NCBI RefSeq assembly: GCF_008365385.1
Contig: NZ_QOVF01000001.1
Span: forward strand, 1,178,001-1,242,000
DNA from: Halopseudomonas laoshanensis
GTDB taxonomy: Bacteria > Pseudomonadota > Gammaproteobacteria > Pseudomonadales > Pseudomonadaceae
Reading direction: 5' to 3'
DNA: 64,000 nucleotides
Under the pieces are notes generated by a model. That model worked only from the letters and a program-made list of their open reading frames with translations. It had not been told where the DNA came from and did no database searches. The number at the start of each line of letters is the position of its first letter. Positions within the stretch are counted from its first letter, which is position 1. A program made the position numbers and the translations under genes. Below, one piece after another: positions 19,943 through 30,160 of the stretch.

Positions 19943-20539
19943 CTAAAAGGGGTTGTCTATGCTTTTACGTAATTTCTCAAGGGCCCTTTTATAACGCATT
20001 TTTGTCGCGCTTAGCCCCATATGCATAATGTCGGCTATTTCCTGGAATTCCAGTTCGGCTACAAATCGCAGCACCAGGATCTCCCGATCCACCTGATTTA
20101 CATGGACCAGCCAGCGATCAAGGCTGGCCCGGTCCGTGACAATATTTATGGAACTTTCTACAACTTCTTCACTCTCGTCCTGATCCAGACTTAACGCATC
20201 CATTAAACGCCTTTTGCGTTTCTCTTTGCGGTACTGCGTTATACATTCGTTATAAGTAATGCTGTACAACCAGGTTTTGAATTTGGCTTTACCCTCAAAC
20301 TGCCGTAACCCATGTAATACCTTGAGCATCACTTCCTGGCAAACGTCGTCCGCATCGCGGTCATTGCCCAGATACCTTGCACAGACATTGAACAGCGTGC
20401 GCTGGTAGCGGCGCATCAACTCTTCATAAGCCACTGTGGTATGCAACAACTCCCGATTGGCCCTGGCGACCAATTCTTCGTCCGTAAGCTCGGTGGGATT
20501 GTAACGGGTTGTCTGGTGTGGGTTAGTCAATGTGCGCAA
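19943..20539 (-). CDS. sigX: ECF sigma factor SigX
   Basis: 198 residues. Region 2 is seen in YEELMRRYQRTLFNVCARYL, DADDVCQEVMLKVL and FKTWLYSITYNECITQYR; region 4 in LRFVAELEFQEIADIMHMG. Near-identical blocks to P. aeruginosa SigX, which controls oprF, membrane fluidity and fatty-acid genes. Lies 28 bp downstream of cmpX and about 100 bp upstream of oprF. No anti-sigma gene is adjacent, as in P. aeruginosa; membrane stress is thought to act partly through the mechanosensitive protein CmpX. Confidence 0.95.
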   Translation of the reverse strand: MRTLTNPHQTTRYNPTELTDEELVARANRELLHTTVAYEELMRRYQRTLFNVCARYLGNDRDADDVCQEVMLKVLHGLRQFEGKAKFKTWLYSITYNECITQYRKEKRKRRLMDALSLDQDESEEVVESSINIVTDRASLDRWLVHVNQVDREILVLRFVAELEFQEIADIMHMGLSATKMRYKRALEKLRKSIDNPF

Positions 20540-20567
20540 TCACCAAAGTAGACCAGGACCGGCAGCA

Positions 20568-21389
20568 TTAGCGCGAAACGCGTTGGGCTATCAGCGTGCG
20601 ATTGGCGACAGAGACGATCTGCCCGTCATCGTCGAGCAACTGAGTTTTAACTGTGCCGATTTCTTCAATCACACCTTCCACCTCGTCCATCTTGATGCGA
20701 TCGCCCACATGATAGAGCTCGCGGACGTAGATCCCGGCAATAATCTGGCTGACCATTTCCCGACTCCCCAGGCCCAGCGCCAACGCCGCAGCCGCGCCGA
20801 ACGAGATCAGTACTATAGCTATAACGGTGTTGAGTAGCGCCGTTTCAATCTGCAACTGACCGATTGCCAGGGATACGGTAATGATGACCAACAGGCCCTG
20901 CACGAAGCGTCCAAGCCCACTGGCGTAATCGACACCGACACTTTCGGCTGCTCCGCGAACCACGCCGTTGACCAGATGGGAAAGCAACAAGCCAGCCAGC
21001 AGGATCAAGGCCGCCCCTACTACCTTCGGCAGGTACAGCGTAAATATGTCCAGCGTCGCCGAGACCCGGGCTAAACCAAGTGACTCGGCTGCAGAGACAA
21101 TAAAGGTCAGCACGATGAACCAGTAGACCACCTTGCCAACGACAGTCGACATGGGAGCGTTGATGCCAATGCGCTTGAGCATCTTGTTTACGCCCGCCCC
21201 GGTCATCAGGCGGTCCAAACCCAGCTTAGCCAGACCTTTGCTCAGCAGCGTGTCAACCACCTTGGCGATGACAAAGCCGAGCAGGACAATAAACAAGGCT
21301 GCTATAAGGTTGGGTATAAAGGCTGCGATCTTGTTCCATAGTGTCGCCATGGCGCCGACAAAGCTCTGACTCCAGATATCCAATTCCAT
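20568..21389 (-). CDS. cmpX: CmpX, MscS-like small-conductance mechanosensitive channel
   Basis: 273 residues. About five membrane segments (FIPNLIAALFIVLLGFVIAKV, YWFIVLTFIVSAAESLGL and later ones), then an MscS beta domain ending DKIKMDEVEG-like (GDRIKMDEVEGVIEEIGT). The name follows the conserved sigX-cmpX-crfX neighbourhood. Two bases separate it from crfX upstream. Acts at the inner membrane; in P. aeruginosa its loss alters SigX activity. Confidence 0.92.
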   Translation of the reverse strand: MELDIWSQSFVGAMATLWNKIAAFIPNLIAALFIVLLGFVIAKVVDTLLSKGLAKLGLDRLMTGAGVNKMLKRIGINAPMSTVVGKVVYWFIVLTFIVSAAESLGLARVSATLDIFTLYLPKVVGAALILLAGLLLSHLVNGVVRGAAESVGVDYASGLGRFVQGLLVIITVSLAIGQLQIETALLNTVIAIVLISFGAAAALALGLGSREMVSQIIAGIYVRELYHVGDRIKMDEVEGVIEEIGTVKTQLLDDDGQIVSVANRTLIAQRVSR

Positions 21390-21391
21390 GA

Positions 21392-21655
21392 TCAGCTCTT
21401 CTCTTGTGATTCAGGTGTGACCAAACGTTCGTCCTCTGCGCGCCGACTGACGGGCCGCGAATGTTTCATTGCCCGCGCGCCTCCTTCGGAGAGCACCCAT
21501 CCCCAATGCGCAAACAGATTGATCAAGTCAAAAAAACCGGCGCGCATGTGGGCTTTATGCAGGACCCGGTCAAGGCGATGCGCATCAACCGGTGTAGATG
21601 TGTCAGCTTCAGCGCGCATCAATTCGCGCAGCCGGCTTTCGATAGGATCTTCCAT
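21392..21655 (-). CDS. crfX: CrfX, small conserved pseudomonad protein
   Basis: 87 residues, no recognised domain and no membrane segment. Named by position between cmpX and rraA and by similar size to CrfX of Pseudomonas; function not established beyond cotranscription with cmpX in the SigX/AlgU envelope-stress region. Three in-frame starts are stacked (GTG 21661, ATG 21658, ATG 21655); GGAGG lies six bases before the ATG at 21655, so that start is preferred. cmaX, the CorA-like gene that follows crfX in P. aeruginosa, is missing here. Confidence 0.78.
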   Translation of the reverse strand: MEDPIESRLRELMRAEADTSTPVDAHRLDRVLHKAHMRAGFFDLINLFAHWGWVLSEGGARAMKHSRPVSRRAEDERLVTPESQEKS

Positions 21656-21743
21656 CATCACCTCCGCTAGGTCGGGTTACCTGGTTTGGACGCACGGAGG
21701 CGACAGAATGTCACCTACCTGAAGGCAGGTGACATATCTGCTG

Positions 21744-22229
21744 TCAGGAAGGCATTTCCAGTGCTTGCGCAGACACCACAATGCCGTTGTTATCGGCGTA
21801 CACAAACTCGCCGGGGCGGAACGTTACTCCAGCGAAGGTCACCACTACATTAAGGTCACCAATGCCGCGCTTGTCGGTTTTCATCGGATGGCTGGCCAGC
21901 GCCTGAATCCCCAGCGGGGTTTGGGCCAGTACATCCACATCACGCACGCAGCCATAGACGATAATGCCTTCCCAGCCATTCTTGGCGGCCTTCTCCGCAA
22001 GCATGTCACCGAGCAGCGCTCGCCGCAGCGAGCCACCGCCATCAACCACCATGACTTTGCCACAGCCATCCTGATCGACTTGCTCCTTGACCACCGAGTT
22101 GTCTTCAAAACATTTGACCGTGACGATCTGGCCACCAAAGGAATCATGGCCACCAAAGTTGCTGAACATCGGCTCTACCACCGCCACATCCGGATAGGCG
22201 TCACACAGATCGGGGGTAACATAATGCAT
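21744..22229 (-). CDS. rraA: RraA-family protein (ribonuclease activity regulator or HMG aldolase)
   Basis: 161 residues. RraA fold with [17 protein letters not shown] and [12 protein letters not shown]; the Arg-Asp pair of the latter is shared by RraA and by 4-hydroxy-4-methyl-2-oxoglutarate aldolases, and sequence alone does not decide between them. It starts one base after the ppsA stop with GGAGAG as ribosome site, so the two are an operon. The five-residue longer start at 22244 lies inside ppsA and is less likely. Confidence 0.88.
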   Translation of the reverse strand: MHYVTPDLCDAYPDVAVVEPMFSNFGGHDSFGGQIVTVKCFEDNSVVKEQVDQDGCGKVMVVDGGGSLRRALLGDMLAEKAAKNGWEGIIVYGCVRDVDVLAQTPLGIQALASHPMKTDKRGIGDLNVVVTFAGVTFRPGEFVYADNNGIVVSAQALEMPS

Positions 22230-22230
22230 G

Positions 22231-24609
22231 TCAACTCTCCTCAAGGGCGTTTTCTGACAGGAAGAACCAGGTATCCATGACCGAATCTGGGTTCAGCGAG
22301 ACGCTTTCGATACCCTGCTGCATCAGCCAACGGGCGAGATCGGGATGGTCTGATGGACCCTGCCCGCAAATCCCGATGTATTTGTCCGCAGCGAGGCATG
22401 CTGAAATAGCCATGGCCAGAAGCTTCTTGACCGCCGCATTACGCTCATCGAACAGGTGAGCGATGATGCCGGAATCACGGTCCAGGCCCAGCGTGAGCTG
22501 AGTCAGGTCATTGGAGCCAATCGAAAAGCCATCGAAATGCTCGAGAAACTCTTCGGCCAGCAACGCATTTGCAGGAAGCTCGCACATCATGATCAATCGC
22601 AGACCATTTTCGCCGCGTTTGAGGCCATTCTCGGCGAGCAGCTCAACCACCTGCTTGGCTTCGCCGACAGTGCGTACGAAGGGCACCATGATTTCTACGT
22701 TAGTGAGGCCCATGACGTCGCGCACGTGCTTCATTGCGCGGCACTCAAGCTCAAAGCAGTCACGGAATGAATCGCTGATATAACGCGATGCGCCGCGGAA
22801 GCCAAGCATTGGATTCTCTTCTTCCGGCTCGTACAAGCGGCCGCCAATCAGGTTGGCATATTCATTCGACTTGAAATCAGATAGCCGGACGATAACCTTC
22901 TTTGGCCAGAATGCGGCGGCCAGCGTACTGATGCCTTCGACCAGCTTTTCGACATAAAAGCCGACCGGATCATCGTAGCCAGCGATACGTTTTTCGACGC
23001 TGTCGCGCACATCTGCAGGCAGGCTGTCGAAATTCAGCAAGGCTTTGGGGTGCACGCCAATCATGCGGTTGATGATGAATTCAAGACGCGCCAGACCCAC
23101 ACCTTCGTTAGGCAGGTTCGCAAAATCAAAGGCGCGATCCGGATTACCGACGTTCATCATGATCTTGAACGGCAAATCAGGCATGGCGTCGACGCTGTTA
23201 GTGCGGATGTCGAACGACAGCTGGCCGGAGTAGATCATGCCGGTGTCACCTTCAGCACAGGAGACGGTCACTTCCTGACCATCGCGCAGCTCTGAAGTGG
23301 CGTTACCGGTACCCACTACCGCAGGAATACCCAGCTCACGAGCGATAATCGCCGCATGGCAGGTACGGCCGCCGCGGTTGGTCACGATAGCGCTGGCGCG
23401 CTTCATGACCGGCTCCCAATCGGGATCAGTCATGTCGGAGACCAGCACATCACCGGGCTGGACCTTGTCCATTTCGCTGACGTTATGGATGATCCGTACT
23501 CGCCCTGCGCCAATACGCTGGCCGATGGCACGACCTTCCACCAGAATTTCGCCCTTTTCCTTGAGCAGGTAGCGTTCCATGACGTTGACGTTGTTGCGGC
23601 TCTTGACCGTTTCGGGGCGCGCCTGAACGATATACAGCTGGTTGTCGTCACCATCTTTGGCCCACTCGATATCCATCGGCCGACCATAATGTTTCTCAAT
23701 GATCAGCGCCTGGCGGGACAAGTTGGTGACTTCTTCATCACTCAGGCAGAAACGTGAGCGCTCTTCCTTGTCGACGTCCACCGTCTTGACCGAGCGGCCT
23801 GCACTGGCGACTTCGCCATAGATCATCTTGATTGCTTTGCTGCCCAGATTGCGACGCAGGATGGCCGGGCGGCCTGCTTCGAGGGTGGGCTTATGAACAT
23901 AGAACTCGTCAGGGTTGACTGCGCCCTGCACTACCGTTTCACCCAAACCGTAGGCGCCGGTGATGAACACTACATCACGGAAACCGGACTCGGTATCCAA
24001 CGTAAACATGACGCCGGCAGTACCGGTTTCAGAGCGAACCATGCGCTGCACGCCCGCCGACAAGGCGACCAGTTTGTGGTCGAAGCCCTGGTGCACACGG
24101 TAGGCAATGGCGCGATCATTAAACAGCGAGGCAAACACTTCCTTGGCCGCACGGATCACATTGTCCACACCGCGTATATTAAGGAAGGTTTCCTGCTGGC
24201 CGGCAAAGGAGGCGTCTGGAAGATCTTCGGCGGTGGCGGAAGAGCGCACGGCTACGGCGAGATTGTCATTACCGTTGGACAGCTCGGCAAAGGCAGTACG
24301 GATTGCCTGATCCAGCGCGTCAGGGAATGGTGCTTCCATCACCCACTCGCGGATCTGTGCCCCGGTACGGGCCAGCGCATTCACATCTTCCACATCCAGC
24401 GCATCAAGCGCGGCATGGATGCGTTCGTTCAGACCACTTTGTTCCAGAAATTCGCGGTAGGCTTCAGCCGTGGTGGCAAAACCGCCGGGGACAGAAACAC
24501 CGGCGTGGGCCAGGTTGCTGATCATTTCGCCAAGGGACGCGTTCTTGCCGCCCACCCGCTCGACGTCATCAACGCCCAGATGCTCGAAGGACACTACGTA
24601 CTCTAACAA
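22231..24609 (-). CDS. ppsA: Phosphoenolpyruvate synthase
   Basis: 792 residues, as in E. coli. Converts pyruvate and ATP to PEP, AMP and phosphate for gluconeogenesis. N-terminal PPDK nucleotide-binding domain ([32 protein letters not shown]), the phosphohistidine domain [15 protein letters not shown], and the PEP-binding TIM barrel ([25 protein letters not shown]). Start taken as TTG at 24609, which has a GGAGAG site six bases upstream and gives [11 protein letters not shown] as expected; the TTG at 24630 would place that site inside the gene. Divergent from ppsR, its regulator. Confidence 0.94.
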   Translation of the reverse strand: MLEYVVSFEHLGVDDVERVGGKNASLGEMISNLAHAGVSVPGGFATTAEAYREFLEQSGLNERIHAALDALDVEDVNALARTGAQIREWVMEAPFPDALDQAIRTAFAELSNGNDNLAVAVRSSATAEDLPDASFAGQQETFLNIRGVDNVIRAAKEVFASLFNDRAIAYRVHQGFDHKLVALSAGVQRMVRSETGTAGVMFTLDTESGFRDVVFITGAYGLGETVVQGAVNPDEFYVHKPTLEAGRPAILRRNLGSKAIKMIYGEVASAGRSVKTVDVDKEERSRFCLSDEEVTNLSRQALIIEKHYGRPMDIEWAKDGDDNQLYIVQARPETVKSRNNVNVMERYLLKEKGEILVEGRAIGQRIGAGRVRIIHNVSEMDKVQPGDVLVSDMTDPDWEPVMKRASAIVTNRGGRTCHAAIIARELGIPAVVGTGNATSELRDGQEVTVSCAEGDTGMIYSGQLSFDIRTNSVDAMPDLPFKIMMNVGNPDRAFDFANLPNEGVGLARLEFIINRMIGVHPKALLNFDSLPADVRDSVEKRIAGYDDPVGFYVEKLVEGISTLAAAFWPKKVIVRLSDFKSNEYANLIGGRLYEPEEENPMLGFRGASRYISDSFRDCFELECRAMKHVRDVMGLTNVEIMVPFVRTVGEAKQVVELLAENGLKRGENGLRLIMMCELPANALLAEEFLEHFDGFSIGSNDLTQLTLGLDRDSGIIAHLFDERNAAVKKLLAMAISACLAADKYIGICGQGPSDHPDLARWLMQQGIESVSLNPDSVMDTWFFLSENALEES

Positions 24610-24761
24610 GGTGATCTCTCCGTAAATCAATGAATTTTAGCTCCGCCGGATGGCGGTATCTGGCCTGTCTGACACAAATGCGCCACAATGCCGGCACAGA
24701 GACCAGCGAGGCGCTTTACTTGCCAGCTGCACTCAGCCACTGACATCTTAAGGCTTCACGC

Positions 24762-25580
24762 ATGAAACGCACCGCTTTTTTCATTTCCGATGGCACAGGC
24801 ATTACCGCCGAAACACTGGGTCAGAGTCTGCTGTCTCAATTCGAGAACATCGAATTCATCAAGCTGATCAGACCCTACGTTGATACCGTCGAAAAAGCGC
24901 GGAACATGGTACAACAAATCAATGCAGCTGCCGAGCGTGACGGTGAGCGGCCTATCATTTTTGACACCGTGGTCAACCGTGAGATCCGTGCGGAGCTGGC
25001 CAGTTGCAACGGCTACATGATCGATATTTTTGCCACCTTCCTGGCTCCGCTTGAGCAGGAGCTGGGCGACGGATCGTCCTATTCAGTCGGCAAGTCCCAC
25101 TCTATCCAGCACAATCATCACTATCAGGATCGCATCGATGCGGTGCATTTTGCGATGGACAATGACGATGGTGCCCGGACCCAGCAATATGACAACGCCG
25201 ATATCATTCTGGTTGGCGTATCGCGTTGCGGCAAGACACCCACCTGTATCTATCTGGCTCTGCAGTACGGCATCCGCGCTGCGAACTATCCACTGACTGA
25301 AGACGACATGGAACGGCTGCAACTGCCGCCTGCACTCAAGCAGCACAAGGAAAAGCTCTTCGGGCTGACCATCGAGCCCGAACGTCTGGCGAGTATCCGT
25401 GAGCAACGTCGCCCCAACAGTCGCTATGCCAGCTTCGCCCAATGCGAATTTGAAGTGCGCGAAGTAGAGAACCTGTTCCGCCGGGAAAATATCTCCTACG
25501 TTAATTCAACCACTTTTTCCGTAGAAGAAATATCCGCGAAAATCCTGGTGCAGATGGGCATTGAGCGTCGACTTAAATAA
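24762..25580 (+). CDS. ppsR: PEP synthase regulatory protein (bifunctional kinase/pyrophosphorylase)
   Basis: 272 residues, DUF299 family. Inactivates PpsA by ADP-dependent threonine phosphorylation and reactivates it by phosphate-dependent removal. N-terminal [18 protein letters not shown] and the P-loop-like [15 protein letters not shown] (about residues 152-166) are diagnostic. Divergent from ppsA across 152 bp, the usual arrangement, which pairs target and regulator. Ends seven bases from the convergent LysR gene, with no visible terminator between. Confidence 0.95.
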   Translation: MKRTAFFISDGTGITAETLGQSLLSQFENIEFIKLIRPYVDTVEKARNMVQQINAAAERDGERPIIFDTVVNREIRAELASCNGYMIDIFATFLAPLEQELGDGSSYSVGKSHSIQHNHHYQDRIDAVHFAMDNDDGARTQQYDNADIILVGVSRCGKTPTCIYLALQYGIRAANYPLTEDDMERLQLPPALKQHKEKLFGLTIEPERLASIREQRRPNSRYASFAQCEFEVREVENLFRRENISYVNSTTFSVEEISAKILVQMGIERRLK

Positions 25581-25587
25581 ACGTCCG

Positions 25588-26514
25588 TCAGACCCGCTCG
25601 ACAGTCTCACGCCAGGCATCCGGCACAGATTCGCGTAGCCAGTCCTGCAGGGCCGAGACCTTTTTTGCCGGATGGCCAAAATTACACAACAAGGTCACCG
25701 GCAAGCTCGCCGGTTGCCAGCCTTCCATGCACGCGACAAAACTACCCGGATGCGCTTGCTCATAGCGCTGGGCGTACCAGCTGGGCAGCACCCCAACGCC
25801 TTTACCGCGCACGACCGCGTCAGCCTGCAATACCAGGCTATCGACCTTCATCCGCGAGACCGGCGGCTGAAACACGTACTCGCCCTCCTCTGTATGTACC
25901 AGCGCCACCGGCTGCCGCCCCGCCTCCAGTACATCTACCCAGGCGCGTTGTTCAAGCTCTGTCGGGTGCAGTGGCAAGCCGTGTTCGCTGGCGTAACCTG
26001 GGCTGGTGAACAAACCCGCCTGCCAGGTGCCGATAATTTCGGAGCGCAAGCCGCTCGCCTCAACGTCACCCAGCCATAACCACAGGTCCCCTGCGCTCTC
26101 CTGCTCGAAGGCAGGCGCCCTGGAGCTGACTTGCACGTCCAGCAGAATATCCGGGTAGCGCTGCAGAAATGCATCCAGGACCGTCGGTAACCAACCTCTT
26201 TCAAAGGCATTGTGAACATGCAGCACCAACCGTCCACTGGCCTCCTCGCGTAATTCGTCCAGCGCCTGCTGACTGTGCTCGGCCAGTTCGATCAACTGCT
26301 TGCAGTATTTATAGAAGAGATTGCCTGCTTCGGTTGGCGTCAACCGATTGGAATGTCTGAGCAGCAGACGCTGACCTACGCGGTTTTCCAACTGACTGAT
26401 GCGCCGGCTGAGCGTCGACTTGGGTAAGCCCAGGCTGGACGCTACGGGTGTCAAACCACCTTGCTCAACCACCAGCGCAAATACTGTCAACTCGCTGAAA
26501 TCATGATGTACCAC
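25588..26514 (-). CDS. LysR-family transcriptional regulator
   Basis: 308 residues. N-terminal winged helix (LTPVASSLGLPKSTLSRRIS, ENRVGQRLLLRHSNRLTPTEAG, residues about 16-60) and a type-2 periplasmic-binding-fold effector domain beginning near residue 90. Divergent from a TonB-receptor gene across 281 bp, but LysR regulators of siderophore receptors are uncommon, so the target is open. Overall resembles the many pseudomonad CrgA/PtxR-type regulators; no effector can be named. Confidence 0.88.
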   Translation of the reverse strand: MVHHDFSELTVFALVVEQGGLTPVASSLGLPKSTLSRRISQLENRVGQRLLLRHSNRLTPTEAGNLFYKYCKQLIELAEHSQQALDELREEASGRLVLHVHNAFERGWLPTVLDAFLQRYPDILLDVQVSSRAPAFEQESAGDLWLWLGDVEASGLRSEIIGTWQAGLFTSPGYASEHGLPLHPTELEQRAWVDVLEAGRQPVALVHTEEGEYVFQPPVSRMKVDSLVLQADAVVRGKGVGVLPSWYAQRYEQAHPGSFVACMEGWQPASLPVTLLCNFGHPAKKVSALQDWLRESVPDAWRETVERV

Positions 26515-26719
26515 TCGCTAACCACTCCCGGCCTTCAATGCGTAAAACGGATGAGTACCGACGAGTGGCTGTCACTGCGGCAGTGCTACTGAATCCTGCA
26601 GATAATGGGAAGTGCTGTCAATTGCGAAACGATGGCATTTGTTGCGTTTTTATCAACCTTGCGTTGCGAAGAATGCTGTCGAACTTTGATCCCTGCCTGA
26701 ATAGAATTCACGCCGACTA

Positions 26720-26732
26720 AATGGTAACCATT
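26720..26732. promoter_or_regulatory. Fur-like operator upstream of the TonB receptor
   Basis: AATGGT-A-ACCATT, a 13-bp inverted repeat matching 11 of 13 central positions of the Fur-box core (AATGATAATCATT), 63 bp upstream of the receptor ATG. Outer positions fit poorly, so Fur is likely but not certain. Confidence 0.5.
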
Positions 26733-26795
26733 CTTGATTGCATTCAAGAGCGAATCGTATGACGCCAGCATGGCGCCGCTAGGAGAGCACAGCAC

Positions 26796-29054
26796 ATGAC
26801 GCATAAAACTTTTCTCAAAACCCCTTTACCTACCGGGATTATTGCCGGGCTGTCATTGCTGGCCAGCAGCGTAGCCATTGCCAATGATGAGGCTATTCGG
26901 CTGGCTGATACCGTAGTGACAGCGTCAGGGTTTGAGCAAAAAATCACCGATGCCCCTGCCAGCATCAGCGTCATCAGTAATGAAGACCTGCAACAGAATC
27001 GCTATGCAAATCTAGCCCAGGCGCTGGACGGTGTTGAAGGCGTGGATATCCGTCAAGGCACAGGTAAAACGGGCGGCTTGGATATCAGCATCCGCGGCCT
27101 ACCGAGCGAATACACACTGATACTCATCGATGGCCGCCGGCAGAATACCGCAGGCAACGTGACGCCGAACGGTTTCAACGACACTGCTACCAGCTTTATG
27201 CCGCCGTTATCGGCGATTGAGCGTATCGAGGTTATCCGCGGCCCAATGTCCACCTTGTATGGCTCTGATGCCATGGGCGGCGTGGTCAACATCATCACCA
27301 AAAAAGTCGGAACGCATTGGGGCAGCTCCGTCACCGTCGATCATACCTTCCAGGAAGATAGCGATTACGGCGCCACCAGCAATGCAAATCTGTACAGCAG
27401 CGGCCCGCTGATTGATGGCCTGCTAGGGCTTGCGGTGCGCGGCAGCATCTTTGACCGCCAGGAATCGGACCTGACTTTTGCTGACGACAGCACCGTCAGC
27501 AAGCGCGGCGCTTCACCTGTTGAGGGTGGCAACTACACCGTCGGTGCGCGCCTTAACTTGACGCCGACGGCTAACCACGATTTTTCACTGGATTTGGACC
27601 GCAGCATCCAGCGATATGAGAATGACGATTGCCAATTGGGCAATCTGGACGGCCGAACTGGTGGTAGCGCTGTCACCGGCTGTAACGTCGCGGCACCGAC
27701 CCGAGCCAATGGCTATAGCGATGAGCTTCGCTTCGAGCGCGAGCAGGTTGCCCTCACCCACCAGGGACGCCTGGGTTTTGGCACGGCAACCAGCAGTCTG
27801 ACGCACAGCACTACCGAAACCCTAGGGCGAACCATCCCAGGCACGCCCATTGGCGACAGTTACGACGGCTATCCGCAGATCGTCGTAGGCGATGACCGCG
27901 AACTGAAATCGCGTGATCTGGTTTTGGATACCAAGCTCGTCGCCCCGCTGGGACAGGCGCATATAGCCACCGTTGGCGCCCAGTGGTGGGATGCCGAAGT
28001 CACCGACGGCATTGCTGACGATACATTCCAGCAGACCTCGTGGGCGTTATTTGCTGAAGACGAATGGCGTATTCGCGACGACTTGGCGCTGACGTTGGGT
28101 GGCCGGTACGAAGATCACGAAGCCTTCGGCGGTAACTTCAGCCCACGCGCTTATTTGGTCTGGAATACCACTGATAGCTGGACCATGAAGGGCGGGGTAA
28201 CCCAAGGCTATAAGACCCCCACATTGAACCAACTGCATGACGGTATAAGCGGTGTCACCGGCCAGGGTTCAACGCTGACGATCGGTAGTCCCGACCTAGA
28301 GCCTGAAACCACCACAAATACTGAATTCGGCGTGTACTACGACAACCTGAATAATTTCAGTGCCAACGTTACCGTATTCCATAACAAATTTGAGGATAAG
28401 ATCGACGACGGCACGGCACTACCCAATTGCTTTTCAGCTGATGCCGACGTGCCCGCAGGCCAGCCTGGCTGCATTGAATTTGGACCCGGCTTCACCCAAG
28501 GTAGCTTCGCGCAAAGCACCAACATAGGCGAAGCAGAAACCCAGGGTATCGAACTGGGCAGCCGCTGGGAGTTCGCTCCGGCCTGGAGCCTGAGTGCCAA
28601 CTACACCTATACCGATAGTGAGCAAAAGAGCGGCGATAACAAGGGTGCGCCCCTGACCAATACCCCGGACCATTTGCTATTCGCGCGTTTGAACTGGGCA
28701 GCCACTCAGCGGGTCAATCTTTGGCTCAAGGGTGAATATCGCAGTGAACGTGCTAGGTTTATTGACCGTTATGACAATTTGAGCGCAGGCAATCAGGCGC
28801 TACAGGACGCAGCGGGCGATCTCAAAGCCTACGAAGTCTTTCACCTCGGTGGTTCATTACAAGCGACCGATGATCTGACCCTGAACGCAACCATCTACAA
28901 CGTGCTGGGGAAAGATTTCACCGAGGGCAGCTACTACACCACCAACACCGGTGCCACTGGCTGGGCATCAGATTACATCCAGAGCGGACGGTCAACTGAC
29001 GGCACACTGGAAGAAGGTCGGCGCCTTTGGCTGTCTGCCACCTATCAATTCTAA
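26796..29054 (+). CDS. TonB-dependent receptor, catecholate-siderophore type
   Basis: 752 residues. Signal peptide to about residue 29 (ASSVAIA), TonB box-like DTVVTASGFEQ, plug domain with ISIRGLPSEYTLILIDGRR and IEVIRGPMSTLYGSDAMGG, and a 22-strand barrel ending in WLSATYQF with terminal Phe. The plug resembles CirA/FepA-like receptors for catecholate siderophores; ligand not proven. A Fur-like box precedes it, supporting an iron role. Ribosome site AGGAG lies rather far (about 11 bases) from the ATG. Terminated by a hairpin shared with the convergent araC-type gene. Confidence 0.88.
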   Translation: MTHKTFLKTPLPTGIIAGLSLLASSVAIANDEAIRLADTVVTASGFEQKITDAPASISVISNEDLQQNRYANLAQALDGVEGVDIRQGTGKTGGLDISIRGLPSEYTLILIDGRRQNTAGNVTPNGFNDTATSFMPPLSAIERIEVIRGPMSTLYGSDAMGGVVNIITKKVGTHWGSSVTVDHTFQEDSDYGATSNANLYSSGPLIDGLLGLAVRGSIFDRQESDLTFADDSTVSKRGASPVEGGNYTVGARLNLTPTANHDFSLDLDRSIQRYENDDCQLGNLDGRTGGSAVTGCNVAAPTRANGYSDELRFEREQVALTHQGRLGFGTATSSLTHSTTETLGRTIPGTPIGDSYDGYPQIVVGDDRELKSRDLVLDTKLVAPLGQAHIATVGAQWWDAEVTDGIADDTFQQTSWALFAEDEWRIRDDLALTLGGRYEDHEAFGGNFSPRAYLVWNTTDSWTMKGGVTQGYKTPTLNQLHDGISGVTGQGSTLTIGSPDLEPETTTNTEFGVYYDNLNNFSANVTVFHNKFEDKIDDGTALPNCFSADADVPAGQPGCIEFGPGFTQGSFAQSTNIGEAETQGIELGSRWEFAPAWSLSANYTYTDSEQKSGDNKGAPLTNTPDHLLFARLNWAATQRVNLWLKGEYRSERARFIDRYDNLSAGNQALQDAAGDLKAYEVFHLGGSLQATDDLTLNATIYNVLGKDFTEGSYYTTNTGATGWASDYIQSGRSTDGTLEEGRRLWLSATYQF

Positions 29055-29071
29055 ACCTACGGTGACCAAAA

Positions 29072-29105
29072 CGCCCCGTCTAACTTGGTTAGCCGGGGCG
29101 TTCTA
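29072..29105. terminator. Bidirectional terminator after the TonB receptor
   Basis: CGCCCCG/CGGGGCG stem continued after one mismatch by CTAAC/GTTAG, loop TTG, followed by a T-rich run. It lies between two convergent genes. Confidence 0.85.
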
Positions 29106-29107
29106 TT

Positions 29108-30160
29108 TTACGCCAGCCTACCAATCAAATCGCTAGGCAGGTGTCCGGTCCAACGTTTGAAGGAACGACGAAAATTGGCGCGGTCATTAAAGTTGAGGTA
29201 AGCGGCGACTTCATCACTGGAGAAGCCTTTGCTGAGATACAGGTCGAGCGCGATATAGGTTCGCACTTGATCGAGCTGCTGTTGAAACTGCGTATCGTGG
29301 CGTTTCAATTTGCGCTTAAGCGTCGCGGCGCTCATTCCATGCGCCTCGGCCAAACGTTCCAACCCCAATGGCTGGCGCATCCGAGATTGGCTGATGTGAT
29401 CATGGATGTGATCGAACAGGGCATCAAGAATGCTTGGCGCCAGTTCATTGGCCGCAGCCAGTTCATGGAGACTGGCCTGCTCGGCGACTTGGCCAACTGT
29501 CACCGACGCATGTGGCCATGACTTGACCAGATACTCACGCGGCAAGCGCATCAGGTTCTGCGGGCAACTGAAACGCACGTCCTCCCCCAGATGGACCCAA
29601 TACTGTTCAATGTAGCCCGGCTGTGTGTGTCGCAACTGGTACTGCCATGGCAGAGGCTCGCCGGAAAGCCACCGGCACATTGCGGTCACTGCGGTCATCG
29701 CCGCCTCTACCAGGAAGACTTCACGTGCTCCGGTGCCGCAACTGTCAAACCAATGCAGGTAGACGAACTTGTCGTCTAGTCTGACGCGCGGTGTAAGCAG
29801 AGGTGACACGCGCCGCCGCAGCAATACCAGGCGTTCCAGCGCCTGACTCAGGTTCTGCGCATGCCGCAGCGCGTGGCTGGCATGGCCGTAATGACCTGGC
29901 AGCAGTTGTTGGCCAAATAGAAAGCTGCAATCGTCACTACCTTGCAGTTGCTGGGCGTTGTCGATCAGGCGCAGGAATTGCTCGGTGCAGATGCGTTGTT
30001 GGCCGGTCAGAATATCCTGATAGAAAAGCCCGGTACCACGCAACAGACGATGGCTGTCTATACCGCGTGTCAGCGCCAGATCAATCAAGCATGCAGGCTG
30101 ATGATGAGCCTGAATAAAGCGCTCGTCACGTTCGTACCAAGGGTTTGGCTGAGCACTCAT
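29108..30160 (-). CDS. AraC-family transcriptional regulator
   Basis: 350 residues. N-terminal arabinose-binding-like domain of the OruR/MmsR group (CLIDLALTRGID, then HYGHASHALRHAQNL) and a C-terminal AraC HTH pair (GLERLAEAHGMSAATLKRKL; DEVAAYLNFNDRANFRRSFKRWTG). Its start overlaps the stop of the upstream GGDEF gene by four bases, so both come from one mRNA whose promoter faces the phytase locus and carries a Pho-box-like repeat. Best guess is a local regulator of phosphate or phytate genes (inference). Confidence 0.9.
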   Translation of the reverse strand: MSAQPNPWYERDERFIQAHHQPACLIDLALTRGIDSHRLLRGTGLFYQDILTGQQRICTEQFLRLIDNAQQLQGSDDCSFLFGQQLLPGHYGHASHALRHAQNLSQALERLVLLRRRVSPLLTPRVRLDDKFVYLHWFDSCGTGAREVFLVEAAMTAVTAMCRWLSGEPLPWQYQLRHTQPGYIEQYWVHLGEDVRFSCPQNLMRLPREYLVKSWPHASVTVGQVAEQASLHELAAANELAPSILDALFDHIHDHISQSRMRQPLGLERLAEAHGMSAATLKRKLKRHDTQFQQQLDQVRTYIALDLYLSKGFSSDEVAAYLNFNDRANFRRSFKRWTGHLPSDLIGRLA

